A DNA stretch of 34,095 nucleotides from Chloroflexota bacterium. GTDB lineage: Bacteria; Chloroflexota; Anaerolineae; Anaerolineales; UBA4823. Under the pieces are notes generated by a model, which saw only the letters and a program-made list of their open reading frames with translations, searched no databases and was not told the origin of the DNA. The stretch spans positions 1 to 34,095 of the forward strand of contig JAUWPO010000009.1 of assembly GCA_030611505.1 (NCBI GenBank), read 5' to 3'. The position numbers and the translations under genes were made by a program. Of this stretch, positions 1-8,748 are shown piece after piece (position 1 is the stretch's first letter; every line of letters begins with the position of its first letter).

Positions 1-41
1 AATAATTCTGCTGGTAAGGTAAAATTGTTTTGGTAGGTCAT
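1..41 (-). CDS. 5' end of a transposase-like ORF (IS256/mutator-like N-terminus MTYQNNFTLPAEL...), truncated by window edge
   Basis: ATG at 39-41 on the minus strand preceded by AAAAGGAGTAACACC (good SD). Only 13 codons are visible; they resemble N-termini of IS256-family transposases. Family call is tentative. Confidence 0.35.
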   Translation of the reverse strand, partial: MTYQNNFTLPAEL

Positions 42-237
42 GGTGTTACTCCTTTTGATTGTGTGATGACTTCCGAAAGGATACACCAGACCTACTACTT
101 TTGGTGAAAACTAGAATTTACAGAAAGAATGATACACCTACTGCCAAACCTCCATCATGTAAGTGAATTAACGCTGCACATATCAATAAAGTAGTCTGAG
201 CACGGGGATGAAACACAACTGCATCGCACCAATAAGG

Positions 238-291
238 TGACATTTTAGCTGAACAGTTAAGGGGTGTCATTTTCGCTGATAAATAACATAA
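238..291. mobile_element. IS terminal sequence (ISNCY-like end) with two tandem TGACATTTTNGCTGA units
   Basis: GTGACATTTTAGCTGAACAGTTAAGGGGTGTCATTTTCGCTGATAAATAACATAA; its reverse complement aligns without gaps to 33841-33896. Confidence 0.7.
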
Positions 292-394
292 TAATTACAG
301 GTAATAATAACAAATAATAACAGGTAATATTGACCCAAATTTCGCTCCGTGTTAAACTAAACGATTGCCGTCTTATTAAGCTTAACATTCGAAA

Positions 395-1027
395 ATGAAA
401 AATCTTATTATGTTCTTACCGTTTCTAAGAAACAATGTGGACAATGAAAGGAAACTTCCTCTTCTAATTGTCGGGTTAGGAAACCCGGGTGCAGAATTCA
501 GGCACAATCGCCACAATGTTGGGTTTTTGCTTCTAGATTGTCTGGCAGACCGTCTGGGAGAATCCTTTTCACGCGTTGAATCAAACTCTTTGCTAACAAA
601 AGCAAAATACCAGGACAAGCGGCTGCTGTTAGCCAAACCTCAAACTTTTATGAACCTGTCCGGTCAGGCTGTTAGTCGACTTGTGAAATATTACAAAATT
701 CCTCTCGAGTCCCTATTAATCATTTATGATGATGTTGATCTGCCTCTCGAAAGTATTCGGATTCGCCCGAACGGGGGAGCTGGAGGTCATAAAGGGGTTG
801 CTTCCATCATCGAACGCCTTGGTACGAACGAATTCCCCCGTTTACGCTTAGGAATTGGCCGCCCATCAGGACGGAAAAACGCGGCCGTGCATGTCCTACA
901 AAATTTCACCAAAGAGGAAAATGTATTCCTTGAAGTAACGCTGGAACGAGCTGTTGATGCGGTCCTGGTATTTGTGTCCGCAGGTTTGGAGACAGCGATG
1001 AATAAATATAACGAAACCGTTCTTTGA
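395..1027 (+). CDS. pth: peptidyl-tRNA hydrolase
   Basis: LIVGLGNPGAEFRHNRHNVGF, KPQTFMNLSGQAV, DDVDLPLESIRIRPNGGAGGHKGVASI motifs typical of Pth. Confidence 0.95.
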   Translation: MKNLIMFLPFLRNNVDNERKLPLLIVGLGNPGAEFRHNRHNVGFLLLDCLADRLGESFSRVESNSLLTKAKYQDKRLLLAKPQTFMNLSGQAVSRLVKYYKIPLESLLIIYDDVDLPLESIRIRPNGGAGGHKGVASIIERLGTNEFPRLRLGIGRPSGRKNAAVHVLQNFTKEENVFLEVTLERAVDAVLVFVSAGLETAMNKYNETVL

Positions 1028-1040
1028 GAAACACTACTGT

Positions 1041-4000
1041 ATGTATTTAGACACCCTCATTAATTGCGTCGCTGAGTCCGCTCAAGCACTCTTTGCCAAA
1101 ATCCAGGCAGGCGAACCGCTGCCAGCATTGGGTCTGCGCCGTTCTGCCCGTTTACCTGTTTTAGCAGCAATTTATAAAGAGCTGCAGCGTCCAATTCTCC
1201 TGCTCACTGATAGAACAGACCGGGCATTAACGCTCGCTGAAGAGCTGTCTTTATGGTATCCAAGCCTGAATTACCAGCATTTTCCCGAACCAACACCACT
1301 TTTTTATGAAGATGCTGCCTGGGGAGAGACCACTCGGCGCGATCGCTTACTTTCGCTGACAGCACTTGCGGCATACCATATCCCAGGGGCGCGTGTCCCT
1401 GAAAACCCTCCTTTGATTATCGCCCCGGTGCGCGCCCTCATGACCCGCACCTTGCCTAGACGTGACTTCATGAAGTCGACACTCACTATCAAGGATGGAC
1501 AGATTTACCAGTTTGAAGGGTTGGTCCGCTCCTGCGTGGCTTTGGGATACGAAAGCGTCAATGCCGTGATTTCTCCCGGACAATTTGCCCGCCGGGGTGG
1601 GATTCTTGACCTCTGGCCTCCAGCCGAATCCCAGCCTGTGCGGCTGGAATTCTTTGGGGATGAGATCGAAACCACCCGCCGCTTTGATCCAACGACACAG
1701 CGAACAACCTCTAAACCAAAAAAAAATGGCTCCGAACCTGTCCTGGTGACCAGCGCTCGAGAATATCTCATCCCGGAAGATTTCCTATCCGCAGATAGTG
1801 AGAATGAGTACTCCGAATTTCACATACCAGTTCTCCACAAGAACGCAGCCAGTATATTTGACTACCTGTCCAATAATGCTCTGGTAGTCATCGATGACAA
1901 GCAAGCATTCGAAGACACGATCAACGAAGTTGAGGAAGGTGCAATAAACCTTCGACGAGAAAATATTGCGGAAGGAATTCTACCTGACCATTTTCCTATT
2001 CCATACCTTACATGGACAGAGATCCAGGATTCACTGAGTACTCATCAGTCTCTAGTTCTAGGTACTCCATCGCCCTCAGAAATTGATTTAAAAATATCGG
2101 ACAGCATACTTCAAGACCAGACTATCTACTTATTGTCAGATAATTTCGCACTTGGACCACGATTTGGTGGGCATCTAAAACATGTATTGGAATATCTTTC
2201 GGACCTCGTTACCAACGGAGATCATCTGATTGTCGTTTCTCGGCAATCTGCTCGCCTGGAGGAACTCTGGAGCGAACAGAAAATCCAATCCGAAAATGGT
2301 GTCCTGGATTTTATTGAGGGCAGTTTAACAGAAGGTTGGATTTTTAACCCTCCGGGTTGCTCCCCTGTCCACCTGCTGACCGATGGTGAAATATTCGGCT
2401 GGCGACGACCCGAACTGCGCCGGCGCGCCCGCCCAATAGTAGAAGCCCCCGAAGCAGGATATACGGATTTTTTATCTGGCGATTGGGTTGTCCACGTAGA
2501 TCATGGCATCGGTCGCTTCGTAGGACTGGTTCAGCGTAATGTGGATGGTTTGGAGCGGGAGTACTTATGTGTTGAATATGCAAATGAAGCTCAACTATAC
2601 GTCCCAGTCCACCAAGCTGACCGTCTGACACGCTACGTTGGTACTAATAGACGCTCTCCTACACCCAGCCGGCTGGGCGGTACCGAATGGAGAAAAACCA
2701 GGACGCGAGTTAAAGAAGCGGTTCAAGAAGTGGCAAAGGATTTGCTAATTCTTTATGCACAGCGCAGCATGGTCCAGGGTTTTTCGTTCAACCCAGACAC
2801 CACTTGGCAGCAAGAACTGGAAGCCAGTTTCCCGTACATCGAGACCGAAGACCAAACCCGTGCTCTGGTTGAAGTCAAGAATGATATGCAGAGCGATCAG
2901 CCGATGGATCGACTGATTTGCGGCGACGTCGGTTATGGAAAAACCGAGGTTGCACTCAGGGCAGCATTTAAAGCCGTGCTGGATGGCAAGCAAGTCGCGG
3001 TGTTAGTCCCCACAACTGTATTGGCTCAACAGCATTTCAACACTTTTAGACAGCGTCTTGCCGCCTTCCCGGTCGTAATAGAGATGCTATCGCGTTTCCG
3101 TACACCACAACAGCAGCGAGATATATTATCTCACCTTTCGAGTGGAAGAATCGACATTCTGATTGGTACACATCGCCTATTCTCATCGGACGTAGAATTT
3201 AAGGATTTGGGATTACTTATTATAGATGAGGAACAGCGATTTGGAGTAACTCATAAAGAAACCCTAAAGAAAATGCGCACCGAAGTGGATGTGCTCACCC
3301 TCACTGCAACACCCATCCCGCGCACACTTTATTTGGCACTTAGTGGAATCCGTGATATCTCCACGATTAACACCCCCCCTGAGGAACGGCTGCCAATTGT
3401 GACTCATGTTGGGCCATACTCCACTCGCTTGATACGGCAGGCGATTTTGCGGGAGCTTGAACGCGGCGGTCAGGTTTTCTTTGTACATAATAGAGTTCAG
3501 ACAATTGGAGCGATGAAGTCTCATCTGAATCATCTTGTACCTGAAGCCCATATTTCGATCGCCCACGGACAGATGCCTGAATTAGAATTATCCAAAAGGA
3601 TGGAGCAGTTTACTGAAGGAGAAGTTGACGTCCTCTTGAGTACTTCCATCATTGAATCAGGGTTGGACATTCCAAATGCGAACACACTAATCGTTGACCG
3701 CGCTGATACATTCGGACTCGCACAGCTATACCAGCTACGCGGCCGTGTTGGCAGGGGGGCGCAAAGAGCTTATGCTTACTTCTTCCGTCACAACAGAAAA
3801 ACTCCCACTCCTGAAGGTCGACAAAGGTTGGAAACTATCGCTGAAAGTACCCAACTAGGGGCAGGATTTTCAATTGCCATGCGTGATCTCGAAATTCGTG
3901 GAACCGGTGATATCCTTGGAACCCGGCAGCACGGGCACGTTGCAGCGGTCGGGTTCTATCTATATACACGCTTGCTTGCTGAGGCGGTGAAGCGTCTTCA

Positions 4001-4484
4001 CCTTGGACAAGATATCCCTGCCCCAATCTTAAGTTCAACAGGTTACCCGAGTTTTAGTTTCGTAAATGTAGATCTGCCCATGGCTATAGGTTTGCCTGTC
4101 GATTATGTTCCAGATAAAAATGTTCGTCTAGGTCTATACCGGCGGATGGCTGATCTGAGAACACTGGAAGAGGTCGAAGCGCTTATAGAAGAATTTAACG
4201 ACCGCTTTGGTTCCCCTCCTGAAACTGTGCATAACCTCTTTTACCAATTAAAGATTAAACTTCTAAGTGAACGAGACGGTATGTCCTCTCTGACCGTAGA
4301 GAACGGGCAGCTCGTAATGCGCTTTCCCAGCGATGAAATCCCTGCCTCCCTGCCCGATCTTGGTCCAAAAGTGCGGATCGGAAAGACAGCTCTATGGATG
4401 CCGTATAAATCGTTGCCAGATTGGCAAAACGAGCTCGTAAACGTGCTATTGGCTCTGCAGTCAAACAATGTGAACGTAAACTAG
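1041..4484 (+). CDS. mfd: transcription-repair coupling factor Mfd
   Basis: 1147 aa; UvrB-like N-terminal part, CarD-like RNAP interaction domain (GDWVVHVDHGIGRFVGL), helicase motifs (CGDVGYGKTEVALRAAFKAV, DEEQRFGV, TATPIPRTL), TRCF C-terminal domain. Confidence 0.97.
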   Translation: MYLDTLINCVAESAQALFAKIQAGEPLPALGLRRSARLPVLAAIYKELQRPILLLTDRTDRALTLAEELSLWYPSLNYQHFPEPTPLFYEDAAWGETTRRDRLLSLTALAAYHIPGARVPENPPLIIAPVRALMTRTLPRRDFMKSTLTIKDGQIYQFEGLVRSCVALGYESVNAVISPGQFARRGGILDLWPPAESQPVRLEFFGDEIETTRRFDPTTQRTTSKPKKNGSEPVLVTSAREYLIPEDFLSADSENEYSEFHIPVLHKNAASIFDYLSNNALVVIDDKQAFEDTINEVEEGAINLRRENIAEGILPDHFPIPYLTWTEIQDSLSTHQSLVLGTPSPSEIDLKISDSILQDQTIYLLSDNFALGPRFGGHLKHVLEYLSDLVTNGDHLIVVSRQSARLEELWSEQKIQSENGVLDFIEGSLTEGWIFNPPGCSPVHLLTDGEIFGWRRPELRRRARPIVEAPEAGYTDFLSGDWVVHVDHGIGRFVGLVQRNVDGLEREYLCVEYANEAQLYVPVHQADRLTRYVGTNRRSPTPSRLGGTEWRKTRTRVKEAVQEVAKDLLILYAQRSMVQGFSFNPDTTWQQELEASFPYIETEDQTRALVEVKNDMQSDQPMDRLICGDVGYGKTEVALRAAFKAVLDGKQVAVLVPTTVLAQQHFNTFRQRLAAFPVVIEMLSRFRTPQQQRDILSHLSSGRIDILIGTHRLFSSDVEFKDLGLLIIDEEQRFGVTHKETLKKMRTEVDVLTLTATPIPRTLYLALSGIRDISTINTPPEERLPIVTHVGPYSTRLIRQAILRELERGGQVFFVHNRVQTIGAMKSHLNHLVPEAHISIAHGQMPELELSKRMEQFTEGEVDVLLSTSIIESGLDIPNANTLIVDRADTFGLAQLYQLRGRVGRGAQRAYAYFFRHNRKTPTPEGRQRLETIAESTQLGAGFSIAMRDLEIRGTGDILGTRQHGHVAAVGFYLYTRLLAEAVKRLHLGQDIPAPILSSTGYPSFSFVNVDLPMAIGLPVDYVPDKNVRLGLYRRMADLRTLEEVEALIEEFNDRFGSPPETVHNLFYQLKIKLLSERDGMSSLTVENGQLVMRFPSDEIPASLPDLGPKVRIGKTALWMPYKSLPDWQNELVNVLLALQSNNVNVN

Positions 4485-4600
4485 TGCCAATAAGTGAGCA
4501 GGTCAGTACTACCTAGTAAATATAACCCTAATGAAACGCATAGAAATCCATCAAAAGGAGATTCTCCGCACCACACGGAATGACCGACAGTAGAGACCGC

Positions 4601-4651
4601 TGGGCAGTAAAGAGCACTGGGCAGTAAAGAGCACTGGGCAGTAAAGAGCAC
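4601..4651. repeat. Tandem repeat: three perfect copies of the 17-mer TGGGCAGTAAAGAGCAC, plus a degenerate copy just upstream (about 4584-4600)
   Basis: Read directly: 4601-4617, 4618-4634, 4635-4651 are identical. Confidence 0.95.
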
Positions 4652-4654
4652 TGC

Positions 4655-4660
4655 TATAAT
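4655..4660 (+). promoter_or_regulatory. Candidate -10 element TATAAT upstream of the sugar transferase
   Basis: TATAAT immediately after the 17-mer array. No convincing -35; the array occupies that position. Confidence 0.4.
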
Positions 4661-4668
4661 TATTCAAT

Positions 4669-5361
4669 TTGACTGATCAATCTAATGTTTCTAATAACTA
4701 TCAAACACTGGATAAATCTAAAACAATAATTATGTTTCCTGATGGAATTCCATATTCCAAACGTTTTTTTGACCTTCTTTTCACCTCTATCGGTTTGGTG
4801 ATTATCTCACCCGTTCTAGCCATCATCGCTATTCTCGTCCGGATGACTCACGGTAAACCCATTCTTTTTCATCAGATTCGCCCTGGCTATTTGGGTAAAC
4901 CATTCTGTAACTTAAAATTCCGCACTATGTTAGATACGCGTGACGCCAATGGAAACCTGCTTCCTGACGATGAACGGATAACTCCCTTGGGTCACTTCCT
5001 GCGCGTCACAAGTTTGGATGAACTACCCGAGTTATTTAACGTTATACGCGGCGAGATGAGTCTGGTTGGGCCGCGTCCGCTGCTTCTGGAATACCTCGAT
5101 CGCTATACAACCGAACAAGCCCGCCGGCACGAAGTCTTACCCGGGATAACCGGTTGGGCGCAAGTCAATGGACGCAATATCCTTACTTGGGAGGACAAAT
5201 TTCGATACGATGTGTGGTATGTAGATCACAGATCACTGGGGCTCGATATTAATATCTTGTGGATAACATTCTGGAAGGTCCTCAAACGGGAAGGGATAAG
5301 CCAACCGGGTCATGCCACTGCGGAGAAATTTATGGGGAGTAAAGAGCAACCCGACGAATAA
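4669..5361 (+). CDS. Bacterial sugar transferase (PglC/WcaJ-type undecaprenyl-phosphate sugar phosphotransferase)
   Basis: KRFFDLLFTSIGLVIISPVLAIIAILVR, PILFHQIRPGYLGKPFCNLKFRTM, DELPELFNVIRGEMSLVGPRPLL, RHEVLPGITGWAQVNGRN. TTG start as called; ATG at 4732 is an alternative. Confidence 0.93.
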   Translation: MTDQSNVSNNYQTLDKSKTIIMFPDGIPYSKRFFDLLFTSIGLVIISPVLAIIAILVRMTHGKPILFHQIRPGYLGKPFCNLKFRTMLDTRDANGNLLPDDERITPLGHFLRVTSLDELPELFNVIRGEMSLVGPRPLLLEYLDRYTTEQARRHEVLPGITGWAQVNGRNILTWEDKFRYDVWYVDHRSLGLDINILWITFWKVLKREGISQPGHATAEKFMGSKEQPDE

Positions 5362-5392
5362 ATAGACCATCAGCTTGATTTTAACGCCTAGA

Positions 5393-5419
5393 TTGACCAG
5401 CAAGGTTTTATGCTATACT
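5393..5419 (+). promoter_or_regulatory. Candidate promoter TTGACC - 15 bp - (TGC)TATACT, extended -10
   Basis: TTGACC 5393-5398, TG at 5411-5412, TATACT 5414-5419. Predicted start about 5426, almost at the ATG at 5428. Confidence 0.4.
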
Positions 5420-6348
5420 TCACCGCAATGTCTGACGACAATACACTTTACGAAGATTTGTTACGAATCCGTCGTTTTGAAGAAGCAGTCCTGGACAACT
5501 TCCCAAAGGGCGTTTTTTTTGGCACCACCCACACCTATCTCGGTCAGGAAGCAAACGCGGTGGGGGTTTTGGATGACATCCACTCAGGAGACATAGTCTT
5601 CAGCAACCATCGCGGTCACGGGCACTTCCTCGCTTATGGAGGAGATATTCGATCGCTTTTTGCCGAGTTAATGGGAAAAACAACCGGTGTATGCGGCGGG
5701 CGCGGCGGCTCTCAACACTTACAGTGGCAAAATTTTTACTCCAATGGCGTACAGGGTGGAATCATCCCGATTGCTACTGGTATGGCTCTGGCTGAAAAAC
5801 GAAAATACAGTGACGCAATCGTGATCGCCTTCATGGGCGATGGCACTCTGGGTGAAGGTGTGGTTTATGAAGCGTTAAATATGGCTTCCTTATGGCAGGC
5901 TCCGATCTTATTCGTCCTGGAAAACAACCGCATAGCACAGACCACTCCAATTGAGATGGCAGTCGCAGGAGACATTTCGGCTCGTTTCAAGGCGTTTAAC
6001 ATAATGGTTCGCGAATTAGATTCTAGTGACGTGAAAGAGATACTGCCGGTAGCCGCTGAACTTATTGCGGAAGTACGGTCTTTGAAATCGCCGCGCACAT
6101 TAATCCTGAACACGTACCGCTTTGGACCCCACTCAAAGGGAGATGATATACGGGATAAGCACGAAATCGACCAATTACGGGTGGAGCGTGATCCGATCCT
6201 TATTCACGCCCACCGATTGGATTCAAACCACAAAGAAGCTATTGAATTGAAAGTTGAAAAGTATATTCAAGAAGCATTCAATCAGGCTCTCGCGGATCCT
6301 CTCCCTGATGCAAGTAAAGCTCTCACCGGATCTATTAACCATCAATAA
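5410..6348 (+). CDS. Thiamine-diphosphate-dependent 2-oxoacid (pyruvate/acetoin-type) dehydrogenase E1 component, alpha subunit
   Basis: GDGTLGEGVVYEALNMASLWQAPILFVLENN (ThDP-binding GDG...NN), HRGHGHFLAYGGDIRSLFAELMGKTTGVCGGRGGSQHL. ATG at 5428 is a likely alternative start. Confidence 0.93.
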   Translation: MLYFTAMSDDNTLYEDLLRIRRFEEAVLDNFPKGVFFGTTHTYLGQEANAVGVLDDIHSGDIVFSNHRGHGHFLAYGGDIRSLFAELMGKTTGVCGGRGGSQHLQWQNFYSNGVQGGIIPIATGMALAEKRKYSDAIVIAFMGDGTLGEGVVYEALNMASLWQAPILFVLENNRIAQTTPIEMAVAGDISARFKAFNIMVRELDSSDVKEILPVAAELIAEVRSLKSPRTLILNTYRFGPHSKGDDIRDKHEIDQLRVERDPILIHAHRLDSNHKEAIELKVEKYIQEAFNQALADPLPDASKALTGSINHQ

Positions 6349-6439
6349 CTTTGACTGTATGAACAGTAGACTCGTTCCATTTCATTGTCCCTTTTTATTA
6401 TATTTTCCCCTATCCCATTAAATTTATCCCTTAATTCCT

Positions 6440-7498
6440 ATGCCAACAGTTTTATACGCCCTCAACGCCGCCCTGCAGAATGCACTCGCTTCAGATGAAC
6501 GCGTTGTTATTATGGGAGAAGATATCCTGGATCCCTATGGGGGTGCATTCAAAGTAACACGTGGTCTATCGGACTCATTCCCGGACCGAGTGATCACAAC
6601 TCCAATATCCGAAGCTGGTATAGTAGGCATAGCCGCCGGAATGGCATTGCGCGGATTGCTTCCGGTTGTAGAGATAATGTTTGGAGATTTCATCACTCTG
6701 ATCGCAGATCAAGTAATAAACCATGCCGCTAAATTCCGCTGGATGTATAACGACCAGGTTAGGGTTCCAATCGTAATCCGGACTCCCATGGGTGGCAGGC
6801 GGGGTTATGGTCCAACTCATAGCCAAACCATGGAAAAATTTTTTATCGGTGTACCAGGTCTGAGGGTTCTCGCCCCCAATACGTTTAGCGATCCAGGCGA
6901 TTTATTGTCAAAAGCAATTTTTGAAGACAATGATCCGGTTCTGTTCATCGAGAATAAATTGCTTTATTTGAACACAATACATGACAGCAACCGCTTATCG
7001 GAGTTTGAATTCTTCGAACAAACCCCGGAGCCGAATTTTTACCATCATTCCAAGCACAATGGCACAATAGCGGATCTTTCGAACAACTATGCTCCGACCT
7101 GCATGCTTTCGCTACGAGATGCTCCTCCACCAGTATTAACAATAGCAGCATACGGGTATATATCAGAATTCGCATATCAAGCTGCATTAAATCTGGCTTA
7201 CGAATACGAAGTCTTTACCGAACTGGTCTACCCCACCCAATTATCTCCCTGCGATATGGGAGCGATCCTTTCATCGACCAAGCGCACTGGACGGCTGTTG
7301 GTCGTTGAAGAAGGCACACATAATCTCGGATGGGGAGCAGAAGTAATCGCGCAAACCGCTGAAAACCTTGGTTCTCGCCTGCTAAGCGCACGACGTATTG
7401 CTGCCTTAAATCTGCCGATTCCAGCTAGCGGTCCTCTCGAAGAAGCCGTATTGCCCGGGATTGAGCATATAATACAGGCAGCCCAAAAGATGGTATAA
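6440..7498 (+). CDS. 2-oxoacid dehydrogenase E1 component, beta subunit (transketolase-like)
   Basis: VVIMGEDILDPYGGAFKVTRGL, PISEAGIVGIAAGMALRGLLPVVEIMFGDF, RRGYGPTHSQTMEKFFIGVPGL. Confidence 0.93.
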   Translation: MPTVLYALNAALQNALASDERVVIMGEDILDPYGGAFKVTRGLSDSFPDRVITTPISEAGIVGIAAGMALRGLLPVVEIMFGDFITLIADQVINHAAKFRWMYNDQVRVPIVIRTPMGGRRGYGPTHSQTMEKFFIGVPGLRVLAPNTFSDPGDLLSKAIFEDNDPVLFIENKLLYLNTIHDSNRLSEFEFFEQTPEPNFYHHSKHNGTIADLSNNYAPTCMLSLRDAPPPVLTIAAYGYISEFAYQAALNLAYEYEVFTELVYPTQLSPCDMGAILSSTKRTGRLLVVEEGTHNLGWGAEVIAQTAENLGSRLLSARRIAALNLPIPASGPLEEAVLPGIEHIIQAAQKMV

Positions 7499-7531
7499 AA
7501 ACTTTCGGTTTTCAAAATAAAATGACCTGGA

Positions 7532-8701
7532 TTGACTGTATTGAACGAAAAATTTGCTGTACTCATTCCTCTACTTAACCCAAACGAGCAAGAAGTTGCA
7601 ATTACCGCTCTTCATGTTGTCGAAGGACAGCCGGTTGCAAGTGGCGATGTTCTTTGCACAATCGAAACCACGAAATCGGCTGCAGATATTGAGGCGGATA
7701 GGGATGGATTCGTGGTTAATCTGCGCTACAAGCAGGGAGACACAACTTTAGCCGGGAACATACTCTGCTACCTTGCAGAATCTCCAACCTGGACTCCGCC
7801 TAACGATACGGACGTCAATATAGAACCTGGTGATCTAGATCAAGCTTTCCTCCAATCCCTAAACGATCTTCCAGACGGATTGCGTGTTACTAAACCAGCC
7901 CTCAGGCTGGCTAACAAACACGGCTTGGATTTAGGTGAACTTCCTAAGAATCGGTTAGTAACTGAAAAAGATGTGCACAATATCTTAAAAGGGCGACAAC
8001 CCACACACGATCCCTATCGCAAGGAGCTGTCCATGGATGAATATTCACTCCCCCAGAAAGCATTTGACTCTCAGGCTATCATCGTTTACGGCGGTGGCGG
8101 TCACGGGAAGGCGTTAGTAGATTTGCTGCGCGCTATGCGGATTTACCAGATTGTTGGGATTGTGGACGATGGGATAGATTCTGACGAGACTATTATGGGT
8201 CTTCCAGTCCTCGGTGGGGGGGATATTCTTAATGAACTGCACACAAAAGGTGTGCTCCAGGCTATCAATGCCGTGGGGGGTATTGGAGATATGAGTATAC
8301 GTACGAAGATTTTCCAGCAATTAGCTGAAGCCGGTTTCGTCTGCCCTGCAGTTGCACACCCAACAGCATTCGTTGAACCAAGCGCCTCCCTATCAGGTGG
8401 CTGCCAAATCTTCTCCCATGTATATGTCGGCAGCGAATCGTTTGTGGGTTATGGCGCTATTGTTAATACCGGTGCCATTGTTTCACATGGTTGTATATTG
8501 GATGATTATGCAAATATCTCACCCGGAGCGATATTAGCAGGCAATGTTCACATAGGCAAAAGCACGTTGATCGGAATGGGTGTGACCGTAAACCTGGACG
8601 TTACAATCGGTAAAGGGGCGAGGGTTGGCAACGGGTCTACAATAAAAACGGACGTGCCGGACAATGGTATTGTGCGAGCTGGAACAAGTTGGCCCGACTA
8701 A
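7532..8701 (+). CDS. Fusion: N-terminal lipoyl domain + divergent peripheral-subunit (E3) binding domain + NeuD/PglD-type sugar O/N-acyltransferase (left-handed beta-helix)
   Basis: Lipoyl-lysine motif CTIETTKSAADIEADRDGFV; PSBD-like RVTKPALRLANKHGLDLGELPKNRLVTEKDVHNIL; PglD-like IIVYGGGGHGKALVDLLRAM and GAIVNTGAIVSHGCILDDYANISPGAILAGNVHIG with the conserved His. TTG start. Confidence 0.88.
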   Translation: MTVLNEKFAVLIPLLNPNEQEVAITALHVVEGQPVASGDVLCTIETTKSAADIEADRDGFVVNLRYKQGDTTLAGNILCYLAESPTWTPPNDTDVNIEPGDLDQAFLQSLNDLPDGLRVTKPALRLANKHGLDLGELPKNRLVTEKDVHNILKGRQPTHDPYRKELSMDEYSLPQKAFDSQAIIVYGGGGHGKALVDLLRAMRIYQIVGIVDDGIDSDETIMGLPVLGGGDILNELHTKGVLQAINAVGGIGDMSIRTKIFQQLAEAGFVCPAVAHPTAFVEPSASLSGGCQIFSHVYVGSESFVGYGAIVNTGAIVSHGCILDDYANISPGAILAGNVHIGKSTLIGMGVTVNLDVTIGKGARVGNGSTIKTDVPDNGIVRAGTSWPD

Positions 8702-8748
8702 GCCTCATTTTAAGTAATAATACGAATAACGACCTAGAGGAGTATTAA

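Noticed and set aside
4601-4651. CRISPR array
   Set aside because: Three head-to-tail 17-mers without spacers; a simple tandem repeat. No CRISPR or cas genes are seen anywhere in the window.
5410-8701. Plain housekeeping pyruvate dehydrogenase operon (E1a-E1b-E2)
   Set aside because: The third gene has no CAT-type E2 catalytic domain; its C-terminal half is a NeuD/PglD-like sugar acyltransferase and the neighbours are sugar-modification genes.
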